A stretch of DNA of 64,000 nucleotides from Sipunculus nudus (Eukaryota; Annelida; Sipuncula; Golfingiida; Sipunculidae): positions 52,019,429 through 52,083,428 of the forward strand of contig CM049312.1 of the NCBI GenBank assembly GCA_026874595.1, given 5' to 3'. The notes below the pieces were generated by a model that saw only the letters and a program-made list of their open reading frames with translations, ran no database searches and had not been told where the DNA came from. Positions within the stretch are counted from its first letter, which is position 1, and each line of letters begins with the position of its first letter. The translations under genes were made by a program, and so were the position numbers. Positions 1 through 12,619 of this stretch are shown piece by piece.

Positions 1-69
1 CATCTGATCCGAGACAAACGCCTGTACACCACCTTCACCCGCATGCAGACAACGCAGCCTTGTCTAGAA

Positions 70-1490
70 CTCCTTATTGCGAATGTTTAACGAGCGATCA
101 ATGTTTGCTGGAATTCTTCGATTTCGGCAAGCATGTTTGTCAGTTGCGTATGTCAGTATGTTTGTGTATGTGTGTGTGTGTTTGTCACGACTCTATAGAG
201 GCCACAATTTTGGAGCATCCGCTTTGAAACTTAGTTACAGAGATGATGGAAAACCAAAAGTCCTAGAACCCTATTGTTTTTGGTCAAAATAGGTCAAAGA
301 TTATTTCAAAGCCCTTCTTCTAGTGTGTAGCGGCCTCAAATTTGTTGTAATCATGGTTATGCATTTTTGGGAAAAGCCTATGATTTTTGAAAATAAAAAG
401 TCTAATTTTTCTTACTTTGTCAGTTTTAATGCTAGAGAGGTCTTGTTTTTTGCATTAGGTAGAGCTCAATAAGTACTACAAGATTATATTAAATGTCTCG
501 CAATATTTTGTACAATGTATGGTCATATGAGATATTTCGAGATATCACTTAGTGATACCCTAGACATAAACGGATACATCTTTTGTCCTACACCAATATC
601 TCGATTTTTTTCATTTTTGAATTATGACTGCAAAGGGGGCGCTGTACCCGAAACACTACAACATAAAATTTGTCGAATATATCTTCAAAACTAAAAACCT
701 ATCTACATAAACTGTTGCTCATTTTGTTCCTCTATACCTTCTTAATAACAAGAATTTGTCATCTCATGTGTCACTGTGTCAGTATGTCTGTCTGTTTGTC
801 AGTTATCCTCAATTTCGCCTGCTTGCTGGTTCTTGAGTCTAGCATATGGCATTCTACAGGCCACCGTTTTGCAGGAATCCTTTCGAAACTTGTGCATCTT
901 ATGTTGTGCATTAATACTTCGAAAATGATTTTCATTTTTAGAATACATCTACTAGGGGGCGCTGCACTTGAAACACTACTACATAACTTTTTCTTTTACA
1001 TATCTCCAACACTATACAGCTTACTCACAAAAACTATGACTCATTTTCTTCCTCTTTGTCTTCAACATGACCTGGTTTAGTCACCTGCCCTCCATTTTGG
1101 TTTACTTTGTCAGTATGCTTGTCCCGTTTGTCGTCTTCAATTTGGTCTTTTTGCTGGTTCTTGCGTCTTACATATAGCATACTACAGTCCATAGTTATCC
1201 AGGAATCACTTTATAACTGACACACATCGTAAACAGGAAATATTTCTGGAAGCCGTATGTGTATTTTTCAAATAGGTCAAAGTTCAAGGTCAAGGTCATC
1301 AAAACACATCAGAATCTTATTTTCATCATAACTTTGTCAATATTGGTCCTATTTTCACAAACCATGGGTCATTTTTTCCTCGTCGTCCACTTCGTGCCCT
1401 GGATTAGTCATAGGCCCTCCACTTTATGTCACTTTGTCAGTATGTCTGTCTGTTTGTCAGTCGTCACTTTTGCTTTTTCTTTTGCTTAAT
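70..1490. repeat. Diverged tandem array, unit about 320-330 bp
   Basis: The word GTCAGTATG recurs at about 147, 778, 1108 and 1436. The phrase beginning AGGCCAC/CAGTCCA and followed by GGAATC recurs at about 197, 855 and 1183. GGGGGCGCTG followed by GAAACACTAC occurs near 635 and 955. The spacing gives a period near 325 bp and roughly four units. One unit ends with an AGGTCAAAGTTCAAGGTCAAGGTCA stretch. Short ORFs here are fragments of the repeat. Confidence 0.7.
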
Positions 1491-1575
1491 ATTGAGTAAT
1501 TTACTTTAAATGATTTGACACACCACAACAATTATCTGTTCGGTAATGGATAATGCAGTTACAAGGTTAATAACA

Positions 1576-1671
1576 GTACAAGCGTATATATATATATATT
1601 TATATATATATATATATATTTAATATATATATAATATATGTAATATATATAATATATATATATATATATAA
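1576..1671. repeat. TA-rich microsatellite
   Basis: Near-continuous TATATA with short TTTAA interruptions; the tyrosine/isoleucine-rich minus-strand ORF over it is an artefact. Confidence 0.95.
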
Positions 1672-4440
1672 AGTTTTGAATAACAAAAAAGTAACACTGA
1701 TGCTTGATACGTAAAGTTAACGTATTTTCTTCAAAAGAATTTTCATTAATTTTATTTTCAATAGATTTCATTACATCTGCCATCTTAAAGATAAAATAAC
1801 CCCTACCTGGTATTGGGTGAACGATTGTTATTATTCAAATTACATAAAGATCAGGTGGAAATTTGCATCAAATTTTATAACCAGTGGTAAAACAAAAGAA
1901 ACAACAGAAATTCAGGTAGTATTCAATTTGTTCAGGGTAGTGTAAACATTGACATTTTAACAAGACTGTTGCAAAAATATGGGGAATTATTGGAAAGGGA
2001 AATTTGGGTTGTTTCAGGCTTTTCAAATATCCTGGTGTTCTTTATACATCCCTAGCAAAGAGCAGCAGAATACGCTTTCTTTCAGGGTAGTGCCATCTAA
2101 GAGAAATTCTGTTAACGTATTTGACCATGAAATACATACCTTTGCATCATTAATAGTCAGATTCTCGATAGCTTTCTGACATTGCAAGACGGCTGATCTA
2201 ATATAGAATAGTAACAGCTCTTCTTGTGTTGCTTGCATTTAGAGACCGTTGACCGGATTAAATTGATTAGCCTCATTGCCCAGTTTATAATTCGTGAAAT
2301 AACTGAAGTCGGGGAACAAAGTAAAAAATACTAAACTTTTGTATTCTCCCACCAAACTTTACCAAATTGAAATTAGCACCTAAAATTTTGTACTTTTCGA
2401 GGAACTTCTCATGTCACTTCATTATACCCATGCACCAAAAATGCCGCCCTCAACATGTGCCGCCCGGGGCCACCTGCTGCCCCCCCCCCCCCCCGGTACA
2501 TTTTATCGGATTTTTTAGAGAAATTTTGACAACATAAAACGATGTGGAAAAATTTAAAAAGAAATTTGATTCATGATATCTAGAGTTCAAGTGGGTCAGA
2601 GCACTGATTTAGGCATTTCTCCCTGATGTTTACAAGACAGCACGTGCTGTATTTGCATTTAAGGGTCAAATGTTTTCAAATTCAAATGCAACCGGACATT
2701 TTAAAATGCAAATGCATTTACATTAAGAGCGAACCCTGTTATTTGCCAAATTTGGTATAATTTGTTTTGTGTTTTCCTACTGTTCTGCTTATATGCTTTA
2801 ACAAAAGAAAACATTTTAATTATTGTTTGCCTGCATTGGTCTCTAGGAAAAACAGTCTAGTATGGGAAAGAACTACAACCAGTATATTACATTACAGTTA
2901 TGAGAAAACTGACACTATAGACAGGGTCATTTACTATTTGAAATGATATAAGTTTACAAAACATGATTAACTACATGATTAATCATTACCAGCAATAATT
3001 GTTAAATATAATTAAATCTACGCTTCACCGCCTGTACCCGAATTCTCTATTTTCAGTTTGAAATTCGAAGCCTTGAAGTCCTAATTAATAAACTTCTTAA
3101 CATTCCTGTAGTATTTAAATCAAAAGTAAAAACTTCTTTTTCAGATGAGATGTACCAAATGAACCGATCCCCCATCGGGGTACTTTTACATTTGCTTAAT
3201 CGACAGAAACAGGCGATGTGACTTTTGTAAATAAAAGATACTGATGGACGTCCTCAAGCCATATTAACGGTGTCCGCTAACCCATTAGGGTTGTTTGAAT
3301 ACAAGAATACATGTAATGTCTCTTGTGCCAATCAATTTGTTATGTACTGATTCATCCGCTTATCCAGCAACAGCAACGATAACGGCAGCGGCGACTAAAA
3401 TGAATTTTTGGGTGTGTGTAATGTGGAACCCCGCCTTGCGACCACCCCGCATTTTCGACCAGCCCAACAAATACGACCACATTTCTTGGTCCCAAATATA
3501 CGATCCAGGTAACTAAGAATTTCACAAGTATGACCACCCTCAAGTGACGACAACATTGGTCAGTCCCCAAGGTGGTGGTAATTGTGGGGTTCCACTGTAC
3601 ACATAAACCCTGTAAAATTTATAATCGGAAACCAAATCGCACGGGTTTTGTTCATAACGTTGGATATCCAGGAAGACGATATCCTTCCATAGTTGTATGA
3701 CATATAATTAAGTAATCATATGCAATATTCATGTATTATTTATGTCTTAATAATTTTATCATGACATTATAAAAATACAACTTAAACGGCCAGACGCATC
3801 TGATTTTTATGTTTATCCGTATTTCACAATGCTTTTCCTAATCGGATAGCCTACACAATAGAATTTGCAACGGAAATCCCAAATGTCTTAAGAAAGACTG
3901 GGAACTAAACAGCGAAGAGCATTAAGGATTATCCTTGTGTAACGAATAAGTATAAAAAAATCCAGCCATATATATACCATGACCTTTCAGTATTAACTCG
4001 GTTAATATCTTAGGTATAATTCTATACACAGATTTCACGGTAACGTTGGTACATAAGCGATTAATAATCGATCATAGGTCTTTATCTTTCAACTATCATA
4101 TATTATTTTTACAACCGATTCCTACTAGTGGTAGAAGCAGCACCAATGTTTACATCGAAAGGAATGAATGAAACAGGCGTGAATTTAATAATAATAAAAA
4201 AAATGGGAAATAGAACAATACATGTTTAATACGCCGGACATTACTTCTCGCATTATGGAGGTTAAGATACATCCCTCTATATACCCTTACCCTGACATAC
4301 CTCGCCTCTGTCGCCTCGCGACCTTCATATACCACTCCCTCTGATCTATAACCCTCCATCGACCTTGAAACGTGAAAAAAAAGGTGATGATTTTGTTTGA
4401 TTTAGACAAGGAGACAGCGACCGCAGTTTGGTCGTCAGGT
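1672..4440. other. No gene seen
   Basis: AT-rich sequence without coding signal. It contains a poly-C tract of 15 at 2480-2494 next to CCGCCCGGGGCC, and the left member of a dispersed repeat pair at 3880-4190. Confidence 0.5.
3880..4190 (+). repeat. Dispersed repeat, copy 1 (partner at 11150-11510)
   Basis: Shares with 11150-11510, in the same order, the phrases GATYATCCTTRTGTAACGAA, TATAATTCTATA, GATTTCACGGT, ATAAGCGATYAAT, TCCTACTAGTGG/TCCAACCACTAG and GAAACAGGCGTG/GAAACAGGCTGG. Diverged; boundaries are approximate. Confidence 0.6.
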
Positions 4441-5112
4441 TTTATGTTTACAGGTTTGTAACAAAGTTAACAAGTGACCCATGGCTCATGACGCTCAGCT
4501 GACAAAGAAGACATTCACAAAAGGAATTTTATCACCTGAATGCCAAATTTTGTAGGTGGTATCCCCATTTTAAACTGAAGCTTAGCTCGGAGGATATGGG
4601 TAACAGAGACCAAATTTATGGTTTCTAAGGGGATTTTGTATGGACCTCCCTGGATGTCAAGTTAGAAGATTCCAGGTCCAATGGTTACAATTTGTGCCCT
4701 GTTAACAGACAACTACATCTTTGGAGGTATAAAAAAAATTGAGAAAAAATGCGTAAAATTTGAAAAAAATGCAGGTGGCGCCACCAGTTTATGTTTACAG
4801 GCTTGTAACAAAGTTAACAAGTGACCCATGGCTCATGACGCTCAGCTGACAAAGAAGACATTCACAAAAGGAATTTTATCACCTGAATGCCAAATTTTGT
4901 AGGTGGTATCCCCATTTTAAACTGAAGCTTAGCTCGAAGGATATGGGTAAAAAAGACATAATTTCAGGTTTCCACGGATATTTTTATGGACCTCCGGGAA
5001 AGTAAAGTAAGGAGATTCCAGGTGCAATGGTTACGATTTGTGCCCTAATAACAGACGACCACATCTTTAAACGTCTCAATAACAGAGAAAAAAATCCAAA
5101 AATCGCGCCCCC
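4441..5112 (+). repeat. Tandem duplication of a 347 bp module (ACCCATGGCTCATGACGCTCAGCTGA family)
   Basis: Copies begin at 4441 and 4788 and agree almost base for base through the first 200 bases. They share GTGACCCATGGCTCATGACG, CTCAGCTGAC and GATTCCAGGT, then GATTTGTGCCCT (first copy ATTTGTGCCCTG). The first copy ends with the palindrome GGTGGCGCCACC at 4774-4785. The second runs into a C11 tract at 5108. Related modules occur at 45.1-47.2 kb. Confidence 0.9.
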
Positions 5113-5118
5113 CCCCCC

Positions 5119-6850
5119 TAAAATTCTGCTAACACGTATACCAGTCGACTACTGGCAAGTGATATGTTTGTTAACTCAAATTTATTTTATGTTCGATTAT
5201 TTGAGTGAACACACACACATAGATAAAATATGGCGTTTTCAGTAAATAAATATTTTCATGGTTCTCTGTGCACGGTTATGGTAATATTATTCCCATATGG
5301 AAAAGAAAGAAGAAAAACAAGAAAGATCTTGTCTTTAATGTAAATATAGATATATAAATCTGATATAATAATGTATACTTATTATCAGTTCTAAAGGTTC
5401 CTATTGACCTATAGAGAAACTAGTTTTGTTGTATTTGTTGAAATTTTGTGAAGAAAGAACAAAAGCTTAGCAAGATATATGGTGTAGCGCTTGACTAGAG
5501 CGGACGCATTGAAAACATGCGCTTGGAAATTCGTGATTTTGACCTGTATAGCCAACATGCAATTTTTATATAACCATTAATATTTGTGTATGATGGTTCA
5601 AGAAAGAGGATTTCGCTATATTTGGTTAGTTTGGTGGACTATTTGTGGACTTATCTGTATTGGCTTTGATGTGTCACCAACTGGAAACTGGTTGTCGAAA
5701 CGGCTATTGAAACAAGCCAAAACACGGTGCAATGAAGCGTGTAGCGTGTACTGCATGCAATGACGAAGCGTGCGCAAGGACCGGTAAACAACATGGTATT
5801 GTGTATGCATACGACCGTGAGGAATTACTTCGAAGCGAGGTCAAATGCATGGCAGAGCTGGATATAAAGTATTAGACCCACAAGCGGTGGTTAACACCAG
5901 GATATACAGAATTTTCAGGAGAATTAGTCGTGGTGGAAGACGGAATAGGGAACTCCTGAGAAAACAAAGGTCAGAGGTCTAACGTGTTGCTCTCAGCAAT
6001 CTCCGTGTTATTAAATGTGCCAGGCCTGATCACACTTATGGTGCTTGTTATGAGATTTCAGTTATGGGGATCCTCTAATGGAAAAGCGTAGCAGGGGTAT
6101 ATTGGGAATTTGCAAAATAAACAGAGAAAATGGAGGCAATTTAGCAAATTTCTTACCAATAATGGCTAATAAACTGTTCTGGAGTAAAAATAAATTATGT
6201 AGAAGTGCCCTTATAAGGAAATTGTTAAGATTTCAACTCCTGTTGGTTTTTTAGCCTGCCATGCGGTCATGTTTATCTTTTGTCACATGACCCTGTCCTT
6301 GACCTTATTGATATGAGAAAAGTTGTCCTCTGATTATTGTCCCAAATAAATTATAGTAAATATTGTTTCCATAACTTCCATAGGCAAATTTGTTAAAACC
6401 TTAAAAGATATAGCCATAAACTTATAAAGGACTTATTGTAGCCATATATTATCATTTACTCATAAGTATTATTCATGAAATAAGATTTTTAAATAGATTT
6501 ATTAGCAATAAATTACTCTGGTACACCAGAGGTCAGGTCACAGGTCAGGTCATGGGTGACCAGAGTTCATGCCTCAGCAACATGGCTGTGTCAGTGATGG
6601 TCTTCTGCTCTTCTCTTCATGATAAAATACTGTTATATCATATATAACATAAACAGGAGACTCCACATGTATGGAAACTGATATATAAAGGATATATAGG
6701 TAGAGTGAACATAGTTTAAGCTGCATCTTATTCTTAATTAATCTTTTATTCTTTCCTTCTGATAAATCAGAAGGACCGCTACGATATTTTGTAAGAATAT
6801 ATTCAAGGCGGAGTATGGAGCCCGGGTCACCTGGTGTGTAATTCTCAGCC
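5119..6850. other. No gene seen
   Basis: Only short, unconserved ORFs. Nothing was recognised before the LINE. Confidence 0.5.
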
Positions 6851-7663
6851 TTGCACCAAGGCAATTATGGTGCCCGCCATATGAACATGACAATGCCAAC
6901 TGTCAATGTGCAGGCCATAACCAGCCGGAACAAGGACATGATTATATCGGTAATTCTCCATGAGTTTAACCTGGATGTGTGTGTTTTGATAGAAACATGG
7001 CTCACGAATCGTGACGACCACAGGGTGTGGGTCGAGAGCTGTGAACTGAACAAGAACGTGTATAAACTGAATGTATCCAACAGAAATGATAGATTCGGGG
7101 ACGGAATAGGACTTGTGTATCGGGATAATCTGAAAGTTAATTACATTTATAAAGGAACTTTACGATCATTTGAATATGCAAAATGGACAGTTACGAGTAA
7201 GTCATGTTCTTTTACCATCATTGGCATTTATCACCCGCCATATTTAGTGACTAATAAGATAACTAATGTGATGTTTCTTGATGAGTTTATTTCTTGGTGC
7301 GCAAATTGTGTCATCACTGATAAAAATATAATAATTACTGGTGACTTCAATATTCATGTAGATGATGTGACAGACCCAGATGCTGTGTCTTTCACAGAAT
7401 CTATGGAAGCTTTGGGCCTATCCCAGTATATGAAATTCCCAACGTACAGACTTGGTAATACACTGGATTTAGTGAAAGCCGAATCGACAAAACATCAATA
7501 TCTCTGCTGTGCGTCCTGGCCAGTTCATTTCCTATCACTGTTTCGTGATGTGGACTACGTATATACCTAGGGCGGACTTGGTAAGTAAGACCATAACAAC
7601 CAGGAAAATTAAAGACATTGATATTGATAAGTTCCCCAACGACATTAACTTCGACAAGGTCTA
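6851..7663 (+). pseudogene. LINE endonuclease domain, frameshifted
   Basis: The open frame 6851-7570 carries LIETWLT (catalytic Glu region), GIYHPP and ITGDFNIHV (the GDFN metal-binding block), the order found in EEP-type LINE endonucleases. Near 7480 the frame shifts. The downstream block that normally contains Ser-Asp-His continues in another frame as FISYHCFV, so the Asp reads as Tyr. That frame ends at a stop near 7661. Both the frameshift and the SDH change argue for an inactive enzyme. Confidence 0.85.
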
Positions 7664-7739
7664 AGAACTTGACAATATAGATGATATTGTAAATGAAATT
7701 AATACCGCTTTTTCAATAGTACTAGACGAACATGCTTCT

Positions 7740-9351
7740 TTGAAGACAAAGACCGTCACGGTACGTCATAAGCAGCCATGGTTTAATGATACTATAAGAG
7801 ATCAGAAGAAAGTAGTTCGTCGTTGTGAAAAGGTCTGGATAAAGCATCGTCGTGTTGACCAATGGCGGTCCCTGTGTATTGAGAGAAATCGATATAGTAT
7901 ACTCTTGAATGATGAGAAAATCAAAGTCCTATCCGACAAGGTATGAGGATGTGGAAACGACCCTAAATTGTAGTACAGACTAATTAACAACATTATGGGA
8001 ACTACCACCGATAATCCGCTACCAATATCAACGAGCGACGAACTCTCTGCAAATGACTTTGCAGATTTCTTCATGGATAAAATCCAGAGGATAAGAGATA
8101 CACTTGATCATTATCCTAAGTATATCCCTATAAAAGCAGTGACTGACTTTGACAGTTTTGAGCTACTATCTGATGATGCTGTTAAATCAATCATAAAGGG
8201 TATGCCAACGAAAAGTTGTGAGCTAGATGTACCGCCAACACAACTTTTTAAGGACATACTGGTTGGTTTCTTGACGCCTATTACACATCTAGTTAATACG
8301 TCCTTACAGAAAGGAATATTCCCGCTGAAGTGGAAAGAGGCGATGATACGGCCATCGCTCAAGAAGGCAGGTATAGATCTCGTTCATAAAAGCTTCAGAT
8401 CTGTTAGCAATCTACCATTCCTTTCAAAGATTGTGGAGAAAGCGGTATTGCTATAATTTAACAAACATTGTGATGCAAATAAAATTATGCCAAACTATCA
8501 GTCTGCACGTAGAGCGTTCCATAGTTGCGAAATTGCAGTCGTAAAATTGATCAACGATTTATTATGGAATATGGAATGGCAGAAACTGACCATCATTGTG
8601 GCCACTGATCTAAGTGCGGCATTTGACACCGTAGACTTCGATATAACACTAAATGTCCTCGAGAAGTGGTATGGTGTGGGTGTCGTAGTGAAATCATGGT
8701 TCGATAGCTATCTGAGACCGAGATTTTGTAAGGTTAATATCAATGACAGTTTTTCTACAACCAGAGAACTTCATCAGTCAGTTCCACAGGGAAGCTGTCT
8801 AGGTCCGTTTGTGTACTCATGTACTCACGCCAGTACCCTCGAAAGCGTGGTCCCTGATGGTGTTTCCATCGATGGATATGCTGATGATCACATTTTTAAA
8901 TGCTTCTTTGAACCTCATATTACGGACAAGTCGAGCGATGAGTGTGCTGTCTCAGTCCTATAGAAGTGTGTCTCCAAACTCGTCATTTGGATGAACGAGA
9001 ACAGGCTGAAACGTGGACAAGACGGAAATATCAATAACCGGCTCAAGACAGCAACTACTTAAATGTGACAAAAGATCGATGGTTCTGGGCGATGAGGACG
9101 TTGCTATACGTGATTTGATCAAATACTTGGGAGTTATACTCGACTCTAGGGTATCACTGATGAAGCAGATTCAGAGCAAATGTAAAACTGCGATGTTTAA
9201 TCTTCTTCGGATCAAACGGATCAGACATCTGCTTACTGAGGATGCTTGTCATACCTTGGTTCGAGGAATGGTCGTGTGCCACCTTGAATATTGTAACGCT
9301 GTTTATGCAGGATCGCCAAATGTTGAATTGGATAAGCTTCAGCGTGTATAA
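7740..9351 (+). pseudogene. LINE reverse transcriptase, broken into several frames
   Basis: Four collinear open segments (7740-7946, 7995-8456, 8487-8963, 9013-9351) together cover the RT. Visible motifs are LKKAGIDL and SNLPFLSKIVEK in the fingers, DLSAAFDTVD with the first catalytic Asp, VPQGSCLGP, and GYADDH with the YADD box intact at 8877-8888. KYLGVILDS follows in the thumb region. The breaks are a stop at 8454, a stop near 8961 and frame changes between segments. The catalytic box survives but the frame does not. Confidence 0.9.
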
Positions 9352-9760
9352 AATATGGCCGCAAAGTTAATAAGAGGAGCTACCAAGTATGAGAGCCCCA
9401 GCAGATGCCGCAAAGACCTCCACTGGCTCCCAATTCGTGAAGGATACAATATAAGATCCTTTGTCTCGTGTTTGTTTCACTCACTGGAAGAGGTCCACCA
9501 TACTTGCAGAGTCTTTTAACACAAGTTCCAGTCAGAAGAGCTGGATTGCGTTCATCTAATAATATTAAACCCTTCATGTTCCATTCACAAAATTAAAAAC
9601 ATTTGCGGCAAGATCCTTCAGCTGTATTGGCCCACACTGGTGGAATCAAATTCCTGGCCACGTAAAAGAACATTCTGACTTTGATATGCTTAAAAGAAAG
9701 CATAAAACGTATTTATGTGAACAGTGTTACGATTAGTATGTTCAGCGCCGCCGAAACGTT
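9352..9760 (+). pseudogene. LINE C-terminal region, frameshifted
   Basis: Fragments in different frames read like the end of a Jockey/CR1-type RT protein: KYESPSRCRKDLHWLPI, then GPPYLQSLL, then a tryptophan-containing block near 9640. Several frameshifts lie between them. It precedes the 3' tail at about 9770. Confidence 0.7.
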
Positions 9761-9790
9761 GTATAGGTAGGCGCTATATTAAGTTCATAA

Positions 9791-11149
9791 GTTGAAGTTT
9801 AAGCTATAATGTAAACATAAAGAGTGTCAGACTGAAAATTTCTAAAATAAATCTAAACAGTAAAGGGATTATATACTTTCACATTTCTCTCATTTTTTAT
9901 ACCATCTCTCTTTTCTATTTTGTATGTATGCAGAAATAAAGTCTCGAAACCCTATGATTGTTCTGTAACATGATGGTGGATGGCCAAAAACTGTTAAGCA
10001 ATCCTTTCAAGCTATTTGTACTTCCACTAGACGCTTGCTATGCCTCATTTTAAAATTTACCCTGGAATACACTAAGAGACTGAATGAAAGCTTCCGGTTT
10101 CTTGATTCTGGGGTAATTAAAATTACCTCTAAATACCCAGCTACTGTCACTGGAGTTAGATGGCCAGGCTTAATGTCTGAAAGCTGAATTTTCAATAATA
10201 ATATAAATCTGAAAATGTTATGCAAATAACAGTCAATGTGTATTTTTCACTTCTAATATTTCTTGTGTTTATGTACTTTAATTACCTCAGGTCAGACTAT
10301 CTTTATTTCTTTTTAACTCCAACTGGCTATAGTTTGAACTTAAATGCTGCAAAAATAATTTATATACGAAAACCTATATTATGGAATCCATTATCAGAAG
10401 CTCTGCATGAACAGTAGATGTAGCAACCTTTGACAGATTCAGTGACATATAATAGATAATCCATTTCAGTTCTATTACATTTGTGCTGACCATCTTCTAC
10501 TTAAAAAATACAATTAAGTTACAACACTACACTTATTGATGCATGTATTTTTCTGTTGTTCAAATAATGCATTACATATAGATGAGGGTCTCACGGTTAA
10601 CATAATAAACAATTTGAACTTGATACCTTACAAAATTACATATAATAATCATAATAATTATGCACGAACTAACAATATTTGACATGTTGAGTAGGAGACA
10701 ATTTTACAGCCACACAGTGTATTCAAACAAGTTTAAATATGCTTGCTTCCTACTGAAAGGTTTTTGTGGAATATCAATATAATTTAAAAAATGCGCCCCC
10801 TCTATTATCAAATCCTGGATACGCCAGGAACTGAGCTAAAATGGTGGTCCATAAATCATAAATCCATTTTATGCCAACGTGATACTGTAGGGTAATTTTT
10901 GTTACCAACATCCAAGATGGCGGTCTTAACTACTGAATACGTTGTTATGTGGTTGGAACCTGGATCTTTTTACTCGGTATAATTACAATGTTGTGCCATA
11001 AAATGGTAAATGGTATTAGTCTGCCAATTAATCGATTACATCGATGATTCGCCATTTTCTTTTATAATCGATGAAATAATCGATCACAAACGATTATATA
11101 TGCACATACAAAGATGTCATTTTATGAAAAAAACAACTAAATCTTGTCA
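9791..11149. other. No gene seen
   Basis: AT-rich; nothing recognised apart from clustered ATCGAT words near 11030-11090. Confidence 0.5.
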
Positions 11150-11510
11150 GAAATATAGAAAAGAATTGACACAAACAGTGAACAGTAATAGGTGTGATCC
11201 TTATGTAACGAACAAGTTTTATAAACCTGGCATAACCTTTACCTTTTAGCGTGATGTAGGCCTAAAAGTTAAACTGAATTTACTTTAAGCGTTATTTTAA
11301 AGTTTTACTGAATTTATTCGGTCAATATTATAATTCTATAAAACGGATTTCACGGTTATATAGAAGATGCATTAAATAAGCGATCAATGATCCATCATCG
11401 GTCGTTTTATTTCTTTAAATCATCGAACATGATTTGACAACAAATTCCAACCACTAGTAATTAGTGACTTATATGAACGGCAAAAAGTCCATGAAACAGG
11501 CTGGTGTCAA
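11150..11510 (+). repeat. Dispersed repeat, copy 2 (partner at 3880-4190)
   Basis: Collinear with 3880-4190 in short conserved blocks. It is preceded by several ATCGAT-type words (11033-11093). No coding signal. Confidence 0.6.
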
Positions 11511-11827
11511 CGTGTCACGCTTTTGGATTTTTTGTTTGTTTGTCACGGCGATATTAAAATCCCTAAATCATGGAGCGGGCCAAATGAATTTCATATAAAG
11601 ACAATGGAGGAATAGAACATGCAAAACCAATGAGATGGTTACCAGGGAGAATGTTACATCTGCATCGTCAAACTTTTTAATAAAGAGTCCTATTCACAAA
11701 CCAGGTGTATTAAATATACATGAAATGTGCGTTTTAATGAAAATTTTTTCGATGCATGTTAATATCTCATTCAAAAACAATTCACACTCGATTGGAAAAA
11801 AGTGGCACGGGCGTGTTCAGTGAAAAC

Positions 11828-12018
11828 AAAACCTGATAGCCGTACAGCGCAACTTAACATATCAAAATGTTCAAACCTGATAGCCGTACAGCGCAACTTA
11901 ACATATCAAAATGTTCAAACCTGATAGCCGTAATGCGCAATTTTACATATAAAAAATTCAAACCTGATAGCCGTACAGCGCAACTTAACATATGAAAATG
12001 GTCAAACCATTATAGCCG
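11828..12018 (+). repeat. 44 bp tandem array, left part
   Basis: Units contain CCTGATAGCCGTACAGCGCA followed by an ACATATCAAAATGTTCAAA-type spacer, starting near 11831, 11875, 11919, 11962 and 12006. The last unit is cut after TATAGCCG by the LTR at 12019. Confidence 0.92.
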
Positions 12019-12619
12019 TGTTACAGGTGCCCTTTTTATTGTGTGCAGCGGTCCTGCATGTGTTTCTTTTATTGTGCGCAGGGGTGCTCAATGCGTTGTT
12101 GACATTTGGTTGGTGTGCCACGCGTAGCTCGTGCTGTAGCGGCCTCGCCTGGCCGGATGTTGCAGGCTCGGTTTATTCCGCATTGGTTGAATCCTGGCGT
12201 GTAGATACACAGCATTCTTTGTTCTAGTATGTACTTTGAGCGTGTTTATTATGTTAGGTTCTTTGGATTGTTCGAGAAATGGAAAGTTCTCGGCTTGAGG
12301 TGAAACGTTATATAAAGAGGCTGTGTTTTAAAGCCAGGAGAGAACTAAGAGAATATTCCAGCAGACACAGAAGCGTGTAAGTCAGTTTGTGGGACTTATT
12401 CCGATAAGTGCGGCAATTATAGATTTTCTTCTGGATTTGTGATAATTTTGGTCTTCAGTTTACTTTCGGATTGTTACAAGAGCTTTACATTGGACTGTTA
12501 TTCTTTGAGAAGATTTGTGTGAACTTTTCATCCGGCTTATACATTTAAAAGGACTTGTCGCTGTGACAGTTGTGGTATCCAGGTACTGTGCACTTTGTTT
12601 ATTAGGCTGTGTGACTATT
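12019..12619 (+). mobile_element. Solo LTR (TGTTAC family), 5' part
   Basis: Starts TGTTACAGGTG and matches the reverse complement of 35199-36085 throughout: TGCATGTGT, ACACAGC(A/G)TTCTTTGTTCTAG, TTCTCGGCTTGAGGTGAAA, GGCTGTGTTTTA, GTGTAAGTCAGTTTGTGG and GACTGTTATTCT. A TATA-like TTATATAAA lies at about 12310. It is interrupted near 12619 by an inverted-repeat element and resumes at 16601. Confidence 0.88.

Larger units (their letters stand above)
6851..9790 (+). mobile_element. Decayed non-LTR retrotransposon (LINE; Jockey/CR1-like)
   Basis: Holds, in order on the plus strand, an apurinic endonuclease-type domain, a reverse transcriptase and the C-terminal region typical of Jockey/CR1-type LINEs, broken by stops and frameshifts. 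The 3' end near 9760-9800 reads GCGCTATATTAAGTTCATAAG, the usual form of a LINE 3' tail. No 5' ORF1 was recognised, so the copy is probably 5' truncated. The clade is inferred from motif style only. Confidence 0.88.

Noticed and set aside
1559-1783. Tyr/Ile-rich minus ORF
   Set aside because: Translation of a TA microsatellite.
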